Shown here: piece by piece, positions 57,602-64,000 of the stretch
Position numbering within the stretch: position 1 is the stretch's first letter
Layout: each line of letters starts with the position of its first letter
Assembly: GCA_035555315.1 (NCBI GenBank)
Contig: DATMGU010000047.1
Coordinates: forward strand, 1 to 64,000
Reading direction: 5' to 3'
Length of the DNA stretch: 64,000 bases
DNA from: DATMGU01 sp035555315
Lineage (GTDB): Bacteria; Pseudomonadota; Alphaproteobacteria; ATCC43930; CGMCC-115725
Made by a program: the position numbers and the translations under genes
Notes under the pieces: model-generated
The model's database searches: none
Told to the model about the DNA's origin: nothing
Seen by the model: only the letters and a program-made list of their open reading frames with translations

Positions 57602-58030
57602 ATGGTGCGCGATCCACGGATACGGCTGCAATCCGGCGCATTGCCCTATCGCATCGAGAAGAACGGTAAGATCCGGATTCTGCTGGTGACGACCGGGCCC
57701 GGCAAGCGATGGGGCATTCCGAAGGGCACGGCCGAGCCTTATTTGACGCTGAGCCAGAACGCCGAGAAGGAGGCGTTCGAGGAGGCCGGCGTGACCGGTG
57801 AGATCTCTCCCCATTCCGCGGGCATGTACCGGGCGAATAAGCGAAATGGCGTGATCGACGGGTTCGTCGAAGTCTGGGTTTACCTGCTCAAGGTCGACAA
57901 AGTTCTTGATGATTGGCCGGAGAAAGCCCGCCGCCGAACGAAATGGGTCGGTCCCAAGGAAGCCGCGGCGACACTGCGCGAGCCGCTTTTGGCCAAGCTG
58001 TGCTTGGATTTGAAGCGCGCCGAACCCTGA
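57602..58030 (+). CDS. NUDIX hydrolase (variant box)
   Basis: The 142-residue protein is similar in layout to diadenosine/diphosphoinositol-type NUDIX enzymes: YRIEKNGKIRILLVTT, WGIPKG and a Nudix box GTAEPYLTLSQNAEKEAFEEAGV. In the box, the first glutamate (position 7) is Leu and the usual Arg15 is Lys, while E16, E19 and E20, the metal ligands, are kept. It follows the transporter by 8 bp and may be cotranscribed. Confidence 0.85.
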   Translation: MVRDPRIRLQSGALPYRIEKNGKIRILLVTTGPGKRWGIPKGTAEPYLTLSQNAEKEAFEEAGVTGEISPHSAGMYRANKRNGVIDGFVEVWVYLLKVDKVLDDWPEKARRRTKWVGPKEAAATLREPLLAKLCLDLKRAEP

Positions 58031-58187
58031 GGCGGTTCGCAAACGTCGCCGTTTTCGCGACTTTTCCGATATTACAGCTCCCACTTGCCCACCGCGCCAT
58101 GGCATGAAACTGTCGCGTTCTGGTTTTCGTCGGGGGGCGACTGACCTCCTCATTGCCGGGCTATCGTATCGTTAGGGGGAAAAGAGC

Positions 58188-59291
58188 ATGAAAAAAACTT
58201 GGCTACGCGCGGCGTCGATCTCGGCTTTGAGCGTGTGGGCGTCCAGTGGGGTCGCGTTCGGTCAATCGATGGACGCCCTGGTCGCCGCCGCGAAGAAGGA
58301 AGGTCAATTGACGGTGATCGGCCTGCCGCATGATTGGTGCGGCTATGGTCCGATGATCGATGGCTTCAAGGCGAAATACGGCGTGACGATCAACGAGCTC
58401 AACCCCGATGCGGGTTCCGGCGACGAGATCGAGGCGATCAAGGCCAATAAGGGCAATACCGGTCCGCAGGCACCCGACGTGATCGATGTGGGGCTGTCCT
58501 TCGGACCGTCCGCCAAGGCCGACGGGTTGATCCAGCCCTATAAGGTGTCGACCTGGAGCACCATTCCGGCCAGCGCCAAGGATGCCGATGGCGCCTGGTA
58601 TGGCGATTATTACGGTGTGCTCGCGTTCGAGGTGAACGCCGATATCGTCAAGAAAGTGCCGGCGGATTGGTCGGATCTCACCAAGTCCGACTATGCCAAC
58701 GCCGTGGCGCTCGCAGGGGATCCGCGCGTCGCGAACCAAGCCATCCAGGCGGTTTACGCGGCCGGGCTATCCGCCGCCAAGGGCGACAAGGCAAAGGCGG
58801 CCGAAGCCGGTCTGGCTTACTTCGCCGAACTCAGCAAGAAGGGCAACTTCGTGCCGGCCATCGGCAAGGCGGCTTCCGTCGCGCAGGGGGCCACGCCGAT
58901 CGTCGTCCGGTGGGATTACAACGCGCTCGCCGATCGCGACACGCTGAAGGGCAACCCGGAGATCAAGGTCGTCGTGCCGAAGACCGGTGTCGTCGCCGGC
59001 GTCTATGTCCAGGCGATCAGCGCCTTCGCGCCGCATCCGAATGCCGCCAAGCTGTGGATGGAATACCTCTATTCGGACGACGGGCAAATCGGCTGGCTGA
59101 AGGGTTATTGCCATCCGATCCGGTTCCAGGATCTGGTCAGCACCAAGAAGGTCCCGGCCGATCTGCTGGCGAAATTGCCGCCTGCCGAAGCCTATGAGGC
59201 CGCGGTCTTCCCGACGCTGGACGAGCAGGGTGTCGCGAAGGGCGTCATCACCAAGCAGTGGGACACCGTCGTCGGCGCCAACGTAAAGTAA
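58188..59291 (+). CDS. ABC transporter periplasmic substrate-binding protein
   Basis: The 367-residue protein has a clear signal peptide (KKTWLRAASISALSVWASSGVAFG, cleaved near residue 25) and then SMDALVAAAKKEGQLTVIGL..., the start common to the iron/phosphonate/polyamine type (POPT) binding proteins. PQAPDVIDVGLSFGPSAKADGLIQPYK and WYGDYYGVLAFEVNADIV are also typical. It lies first in a four-gene importer operon with a phosphatase gene at the end, so the ligand may be a phosphorylated compound or polyamine. Ligand not determined from sequence. Confidence 0.88.
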   Translation: MKKTWLRAASISALSVWASSGVAFGQSMDALVAAAKKEGQLTVIGLPHDWCGYGPMIDGFKAKYGVTINELNPDAGSGDEIEAIKANKGNTGPQAPDVIDVGLSFGPSAKADGLIQPYKVSTWSTIPASAKDADGAWYGDYYGVLAFEVNADIVKKVPADWSDLTKSDYANAVALAGDPRVANQAIQAVYAAGLSAAKGDKAKAAEAGLAYFAELSKKGNFVPAIGKAASVAQGATPIVVRWDYNALADRDTLKGNPEIKVVVPKTGVVAGVYVQAISAFAPHPNAAKLWMEYLYSDDGQIGWLKGYCHPIRFQDLVSTKKVPADLLAKLPPAEAYEAAVFPTLDEQGVAKGVITKQWDTVVGANVK

Positions 59292-59311
59292 GCCGTCTTT
59301 CGGTTCGGTTC

Positions 59312-59405
59312 GCGTCAGCCCGTTTGTGGTGCTAAAGCCATGAACGGGTTGACGCAACCGCCCGGCTTCGATCGCTTTCCCGCCCGACCGTTTCCGCGGT
59401 CGGGC
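59312..59405 (+). promoter_or_regulatory. two mRNA hairpins between binding protein and permease genes
   Basis: Hairpin 1: 59312-59324 pairs with 59343-59355 (thirteen pairs, one G-T) around an 18-base loop. Hairpin 2: GCCCGACCG (59382-59390) pairs with CGGTCGGGC (59397-59405), loop TTTCCG. Neither has a proper T-run. Such hairpins often leave the binding-protein message more abundant than the permease message. Confidence 0.6.
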
Positions 59406-59426
59406 CTCCCGCTCCGGTAGACGCCC

Positions 59427-60326
59427 ATGCCCGCTACCCTGCAATCCGCCCCGCTGTCGCTCGCTGCCCGGCCTAAGCTCGACCAGAATTCATGGGCCTG
59501 GATCGGCGTGGCGCCGTTTTTCGCCTTCGCGGCGATGTTCCTGGTCCTGCCGACCGGCTTGCTGATGATCGGCGCCTTCCAGCACGCGGACGGCTCATTC
59601 ACCTTCGACAACATCATTCATCTGTTCCAGCCGTCGATCCTGAGTTCCTACCGGATCAGCCTGGAGATCAGTGCCGCCTCCGCGCTTGGCGGTGCTGCGA
59701 TCGGTTTCTTGCTGGCCTCGGCGGTGGTGCTCGGCGGGTTGCCGCGATGGTTGCGGCCGACATTGATGACGTTCTGCGGCGTCGCCTCGAATTTCGCCGG
59801 TCTGCCGCTTGCCTTCGCCTTCATCGCCACACTCGGTCGGACCGGTCTGGTGACGCTGCTCCTCGTCAACCTGTTCGACTTCAACATCTATTCGACCGGC
59901 TTCAACGTCCTCAGCTTCTGGGGCCTGACGCTGACCTATCTGTATTTCCAGATCCCGCTCATGGTGCTGATCCTGACCCCGGCGCTGGACGGGTTGAAGC
60001 GGGAATGGCGCGAGGCCTCGGACAATCTTGGCGGGGGGGCTTGGCATTATTGGCGGTATATCGCGTTTCCCGTGCTGTGGCCGGCGCTGCTCGGCACGAG
60101 CTTGCTGCTGTTCGCCAACTCGTTCGGCGCGATCGCGACGGCCTATGGCTTGACCGGCAGTTCGCTCAACATCGTTACCATTCTGCTGTTCGCCCAGATC
60201 CGCGGCGACGTGCTGCATGATCAGAATCTGGGCTTCGCGCTGGCGCTCGGGATGATCCTGATCACCGGCCTGTCGAATGGCGCCTATATCTGGCTGCGCG
60301 GCCGCAGCGAAAGGTGGCTGCGATGA
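59427..60326 (+). CDS. ABC transporter permease (first)
   Basis: The 299-residue inner-membrane protein has about six hydrophobic helices and the EAA loop near the middle, here EWREASDNLGGGAWHYWRYIAFPVLWPALL (E-A-x3-G pattern), which contacts the ATPase. It is of the PotB/FbpB type. It forms a heterodimer with the next gene, whose ATG overlaps its stop (ATGA). Confidence 0.9.
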   Translation: MPATLQSAPLSLAARPKLDQNSWAWIGVAPFFAFAAMFLVLPTGLLMIGAFQHADGSFTFDNIIHLFQPSILSSYRISLEISAASALGGAAIGFLLASAVVLGGLPRWLRPTLMTFCGVASNFAGLPLAFAFIATLGRTGLVTLLLVNLFDFNIYSTGFNVLSFWGLTLTYLYFQIPLMVLILTPALDGLKREWREASDNLGGGAWHYWRYIAFPVLWPALLGTSLLLFANSFGAIATAYGLTGSSLNIVTILLFAQIRGDVLHDQNLGFALALGMILITGLSNGAYIWLRGRSERWLR

Positions 60327-61114
60327 AGCGCAACCGTTTTGGCGCCTGGCTCGCCCTCGCGATCGGCGTCATCTACTTCTTCGTGCCGCTGATCGCGACC
60401 TTCGAGTTCTCGCTGCGGCTGCGGCGCGGCACCTATAGTTTCGACGCCTACAGCATCGTCCTGGGCGATCCGCAGTTCCAGGCGACCTTCGGCTATTCGA
60501 CGATCATGGCGCTGGCGACGATCGTGGTCGGCACCCTGTTGGTGGTGCCGACGGCTTATTGGATCCAGCTGCGCTTGCCCCGGCTTCGTCCGCTGGTCGA
60601 ATTCATCACCCTATTGCCCCTGGTGATCCCGGCCATCGTGCTCGTCTTCGGGTATCTCAGGATCTACAACTCGTCCTCGTGGCTGCCGATGACCGGTAGC
60701 GTCTGGTCGACCAATCTGTTGCTGGTCTTCGGTTATGTGACGCTGGCATTGCCTTATATGTATCGCGCGGTCGATACCGGGCTACGGTCGATCGATGTCC
60801 GGTCGCTGACCGAAGCGGCCGAGAGCCTGGGCGCCGGGTGGCCGAAGATCCTGTTCACGGTGATCCTGCCCAATATCCGGCCGGCGATTCTCAGCGGCGC
60901 CTTCCTGACCTTCGCCATCGTGATCGGCGAATTCACCATGGCGAGCCTGCTCAATCGCCCGGCCTTTGGCCCCTATCTGCAGCTCGTTGGCGCGAACCGT
61001 GCTTACGAGCCCTCGGCGCTTGCGATCATCGCCTTCTTCATCACCTGGGCCTGCATGGGGCTGATCCAGGTCTTCGGGCGGGGCGCTCGCGGCTCCTCCG
61101 CCGATACGCGTTAA
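60323..61114 (+). CDS. ABC transporter permease (second)
   Basis: A 263-residue permease of the PotC type with six helices and an EAA loop, LTEAAESLGAGWPKILFTVILPNIRPAIL. I chose ATG 60323, overlapping the previous stop, over the in-frame GTG at 60314. It has a short basic start (KRNRFGAWLALAIG). Confidence 0.9.
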   Translation: MKRNRFGAWLALAIGVIYFFVPLIATFEFSLRLRRGTYSFDAYSIVLGDPQFQATFGYSTIMALATIVVGTLLVVPTAYWIQLRLPRLRPLVEFITLLPLVIPAIVLVFGYLRIYNSSSWLPMTGSVWSTNLLLVFGYVTLALPYMYRAVDTGLRSIDVRSLTEAAESLGAGWPKILFTVILPNIRPAILSGAFLTFAIVIGEFTMASLLNRPAFGPYLQLVGANRAYEPSALAIIAFFITWACMGLIQVFGRGARGSSADTR

Positions 61115-61141
61115 CACGATGCAACCGGAATAGGGGTGGGG

Positions 61142-62206
61142 ATGGCCTTTCTCGATATCGAGAACCTGCGCAAGTCCTATGGGGCGAATACCGTCGTGCA
61201 GCATTTCGAACTGGCGGCGACGCGCGGCGAGTTCGTGTCCTTCCTGGGGCCGAGCGGTTGCGGCAAGACGACCACCTTGCGCATGGTGGCGGGCTTTGAG
61301 ACGCCGAGCGCCGGCACCATCCGTATCGACGGCAAGGACGTAACCGGCCTGCGCCCGAATCAGCGCAAGATCGGCATGGTGTTCCAATCCTACGCGCTGT
61401 TTCCCAATATGACGGTCGCGCAGAACGTGGCCTATGGCCTGAAGATCGCTAAATGGCCGGCTGCGGAGATCACCCAGCGGGTCGAGGAGATGCTGCGCCT
61501 GATCAAGCTGCCCAAGCTGGGCGACCGTTATCCGTACCAGCTTTCGGGTGGCCAGCAGCAGCGTGTCGCCCTGGCGCGGGCGATCGCGGTCAAGCCGCAG
61601 ATCCTGCTGCTGGACGAACCGCTATCGGCGCTCGACGCCAAGATCCGCGTCTCGCTGCGCGAAGAGATCCGGGGCATTCAGCGCGATCTGGGCATCACGA
61701 CGATCTACGTCACCCATGACCAGGAAGAAGCCCTGTCGATGTCCGACCGGATCGCCGTCATGAACGAGGGGCGCGTCGAGCAGATCGGCACGCCGTTCGA
61801 GATCTACAATTTTCCGCGGACCCGCTTCGTCGCCTCCTTCGTCGGCACGCTCAGCATCCTGTCCGGCCGGGTGACCGACCCCGTCGGCGGCAAGATCGAG
61901 ATCGATGGCCAGCAGGTCATCGCCGCGCGCGGGCTGGCGGATGCCGGGGTCGGCGAGATCCGGTCGGTGGCCCTGCGTCCGGAAGCGGTGTCGCTGGGTG
62001 CCGCCGTCGAGGGACGCAACCACATGCAGGGCGTCATCGAGGAGGTCAGCTTTTTGGGCGCCATCGTGCGGATCCGCGTGCGGTTCAAGGACAATGCGAT
62101 CTCGTTCGACACGTTCAACAACCCCAGCGTGGCGGCGCCGGAACGCGGATCGTCCGTCACCATAGGCTTCGCCCAGGAAGACCTGCTGGTTCTGGCCGAT
62201 GCGTGA
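61142..62206 (+). CDS. ABC transporter ATP-binding protein
   Basis: The 354-residue ATPase is of the PotA/FbpC/UgpC class: Walker A GPSGCGKTTT, Q-loop VFQSYALFP, signature LSGGQQQRVALARA, Walker B ILLLDEPLSALD and switch H in YVTHDQEEALSMSDRI. A TOBE domain follows (about 275-354). It energises the two permeases. ATG 61142 follows GGGG; a GTG six bases upstream is possible. Confidence 0.93.
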   Translation: MAFLDIENLRKSYGANTVVQHFELAATRGEFVSFLGPSGCGKTTTLRMVAGFETPSAGTIRIDGKDVTGLRPNQRKIGMVFQSYALFPNMTVAQNVAYGLKIAKWPAAEITQRVEEMLRLIKLPKLGDRYPYQLSGGQQQRVALARAIAVKPQILLLDEPLSALDAKIRVSLREEIRGIQRDLGITTIYVTHDQEEALSMSDRIAVMNEGRVEQIGTPFEIYNFPRTRFVASFVGTLSILSGRVTDPVGGKIEIDGQQVIAARGLADAGVGEIRSVALRPEAVSLGAAVEGRNHMQGVIEEVSFLGAIVRIRVRFKDNAISFDTFNNPSVAAPERGSSVTIGFAQEDLLVLADA

Positions 62207-62213
62207 GGCGTCC

Positions 62214-62996
62214 ATGACACCGTCTTGTCCCGCCGACCTCGTCAGCTTCGCCAACCGACTGGCGGATGTGGCCGGCGATATCCTGCGCCTCCATACCCAT
62301 CGTGCCATCGACATCGAGATCAAACCCGATGGGACGCAGGTGACCAATGTCGACAAGGCTGTCGAGCGGGCGGTACGCCAGGAGATCGAAAGCCACTATC
62401 CCGAGCACGGCATCCGCGGCGAGGAATTTCCGGCGGTCCGCGCCGATGCCGAGTACGTCTGGATCATCGATCCGTTGGACGGCACCCGGGAGTTCATTTA
62501 CGGCCTGCCGTTGTTCGGCTTCCTGCTTGCCTTGACCCATCGTGGCACCATCGTCCTGGGTCTCGCGGACCAACCGTCGACCCGCGATCGCTGGCTGGGT
62601 GCCGATGGCCATGGCACCGTGTTCAATGGCACGCCGGTGACGGTCCGGTCCTGCCCGACGCTCGCCGAGGCGACCATAAGCACGATGGGCTACGACACGT
62701 TCTGCGCCCAGCACCATGACCGGCTTCTCGCCTTGCGCAACCTCGCCCGCGCCCGCGTCACCGCGGACTCGTTCTACGTGTTTGGCCTGGTGGCGTTGGG
62801 CCGGGTCGACCTCATCGCGTCGAGCGGCTTCGCCTTGCATGATTATGCGTCGCTCGACGCGATCATCCGCAACGCCGGGGGCACGGTGACCGACTGGCAG
62901 GGGCGGCGCCTGACCCTTACCTCCGATGGAACCATCCTCGTGGCGGGGGATGCGGCGCTGATTCCAGAGGCGTTACGGCTACTTGGGACCAACTGA
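62214..62996 (+). CDS. inositol-monophosphatase-family phosphatase
   Basis: The 260-residue protein has the metal-binding motifs of the IMPase/FBPase/CysQ superfamily: GEEF at the first site, WIIDPLDGTREFIYGLPLFG (DPxDGT) and the C-terminal DYASLDAIIRNAGGTVTDWQG (a D-x-x-x-x-x-I-x-x-x-A-G-G block). It dephosphorylates a small phosphate ester, possibly histidinol phosphate or a sugar or inositol phosphate. The gene follows the ATPase; the ATG at 62214 is preferred to 62199, which overlaps the ATPase. Linkage suggests the imported substrate is phosphorylated. Confidence 0.85.
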   Translation: MTPSCPADLVSFANRLADVAGDILRLHTHRAIDIEIKPDGTQVTNVDKAVERAVRQEIESHYPEHGIRGEEFPAVRADAEYVWIIDPLDGTREFIYGLPLFGFLLALTHRGTIVLGLADQPSTRDRWLGADGHGTVFNGTPVTVRSCPTLAEATISTMGYDTFCAQHHDRLLALRNLARARVTADSFYVFGLVALGRVDLIASSGFALHDYASLDAIIRNAGGTVTDWQGRRLTLTSDGTILVAGDAALIPEALRLLGTN

Positions 62997-63007
62997 GACC
63001 CTGTAGC

Positions 63008-64000
63008 TTATGGCCGCGCCAGCGGTCCGAGGGCCGAGACCTTGGGCAAGCTGTCGATCCGCAAAACGGCATCGGCCAGCGCCGCCGTCCTGGAGGCACC
63101 CAGGACCGCGCCGGTCAAGCCGGCGAATTTGGCCCGCAGCTCCGCCTCGCTGAGGAAGTTGCCGGGCTCGCCCTTCGGCACAACCACCTTTTTCATGAAG
63201 GTCCGGCCGCCGGCCCGGATCGTGACCTTGCCGGACATGTTGGTCGGAAACTCGGCCTCGATCTCCGGATCGTGCTCGCAGACCACCTTGGCCAATAGGC
63301 TTCGAATCGTCGGATCGTGGAGGGCGCCGTAGCTGTCCCAATCCATCCGCCCGGTCGCCAGCGCCGCGGACAGCACGAAGGGGCCGCTGAACTGGCCATC
63401 GACGACGTTCCGCGGGTCGGCCTTCTTCGCCGCCGGCTCGCCAACCAGCAGCATGCCGGCGCGGGACACGCCATAGGTCACCTGCTCGACCTGATCCGGC
63501 GATAGGTCGTGCTCGGCGCGCAGCGCCAGCACCGCGTCGATCCCGGCATGGCCATAGCGGCAGGACGGATAGGGCTTCACGGCCGTCGCCATCAGCTCGA
63601 AGACCCGCCCGAGATCCTGCACCGCGCGTTCGGGAACCGGCTCCGGTGCGTAGGTCGACAGAAAGCCATGACGCCCGGATAGGGAGTCGGTGGCTCCCTT
63701 GAAGCCCTCGCGCGCGAGCGTCCCCGCCGTCAGCCCCGCCATGGCCGCCCAGCCGACCTGAAACCGCTTGGTCCAGGCGCCATTTACCAGGAATTGCAGG
63801 CTCCCGGCACTCTGGCTAAGCGCGATGCCCAGGGCGGACTCGACCGCGTCCGCATGGAGGCCGAATACGCGGGCCGTGGCGGCCGCGGCGCCGAACACAC
63901 CGCAGGTGGCGGTCGGGTGATAGCCGCGCGCGTAATGCGCGCCGGCGGGCAGGGCGAGCGACAGCCGGCAGGTGACCTCATACCCGGCGATGATCGCCGC
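63008..64000 (-). CDS. MmgE/PrpD family protein, C-terminal part (5' end outside window)
   Basis: The frame is open to the window's right edge. Family landmarks are GYHPTATCGVFGAAAATARVFGL (split across the Met at 63898), AGSLQFLVNGAWTKRFQVGWAAMAGLTAGTLAREGFKGA, and KPYPSCRYGHAGIDAVLAL, all typical of MmgE/PrpD (2-methylcitrate dehydratase/aconitate decarboxylase-like) enzymes. The C-terminal domain runs to KVSALGPLARP. It converges with the phosphatase gene (12 bp apart). The substrate within the family is not known. Confidence 0.88.
   Translation of the reverse strand, partial: AAIIAGYEVTCRLSLALPAGAHYARGYHPTATCGVFGAAAATARVFGLHADAVESALGIALSQSAGSLQFLVNGAWTKRFQVGWAAMAGLTAGTLAREGFKGATDSLSGRHGFLSTYAPEPVPERAVQDLGRVFELMATAVKPYPSCRYGHAGIDAVLALRAEHDLSPDQVEQVTYGVSRAGMLLVGEPAAKKADPRNVVDGQFSGPFVLSAALATGRMDWDSYGALHDPTIRSLLAKVVCEHDPEIEAEFPTNMSGKVTIRAGGRTFMKKVVVPKGEPGNFLSEAELRAKFAGLTGAVLGASRTAALADAVLRIDSLPKVSALGPLARP

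Overview
The window is GC-rich alphaproteobacterial DNA, most likely from a Rhodospirillales/acetic-acid-bacterium-like host. The main reason is a type I bacterial cellulose synthase operon (bcsP-like, bcsQ, a fused bcsAB, bcsC, bcsD) built like the Komagataeibacter acsAB/acsC/acsD cluster. A dTDP-rhamnose pair (rmlB end, rmlA) and polyamine/iron-type ABC transport genes also fit. The species cannot be named from the sequence alone.

Layout. 1-5.5 kb: end of rmlB, rmlA, two small minus-strand genes, a bifunctional class A penicillin-binding protein and a secreted SNase-fold protein, closed by a strong bidirectional terminator. 5.5-16.6 kb: the cellulose operon, all on the minus strand. 16.6-17.3 kb: a strikingly AT-rich non-coding stretch upstream of it. 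17.3-18.15 kb: tRNA-Thr(TGT), a NUDIX gene and tRNA-Lys(CTT). 18.1-55.8 kb: a complete-looking 37.7-kb temperate podovirus prophage inserted in tRNA-Lys, bounded by 49-bp identical attL and attR cores. 55.9-64 kb: Na/Pi cotransporter, NUDIX hydrolase, a four-gene ABC importer with a linked inositol-monophosphatase-like phosphatase, and the end of an MmgE/PrpD gene.

Prophage logic. A leftward early operon (24.4 to 18.2 kb) holds small Cys-motif and membrane proteins, a ParB/RepB-like protein, an AlpA-like HTH protein and the tyrosine integrase, mostly coupled by ATGA overlaps. A CI-like repressor and a Cro-like gene diverge at 25.4 kb, with TGTCAG-N5-CTGACA-type operators on both sides of the immunity region. 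A rightward early operon of tiny coupled genes leads to a Toprim primase and a P-loop helicase-like ATPase. After an elaborate palindromic array at 31.1-31.35 kb come the terminase, portal, Bbp19-like protein, scaffold, capsid, adaptor, nozzle, internal virion proteins (one with a phosphoribosyltransferase-like domain), tail fibres and lysis genes. The virion module is T7/BPP-1-like; no phage RNA polymerase, reverse transcriptase or CRISPR was seen.

Most unusual signals: (1) a 232-bp dyad just before terS made of twelve GTTAGG-type units in +++/---/+++/--- order around a 31-bp alternating purine-pyrimidine tract; (2) at least ten copies of the palindrome GCGAACGNCGTTCGC scattered through the prophage and none found in the flanking chromosome, in an element that also encodes a ParB-family protein; (3) paired inverted repeats of a shared 10-mer on both sides of the reconstructed attP core; (4) a duplicated gene segment linking a small early gene to the helicase. 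All coordinates were read by eye; no searches were run.
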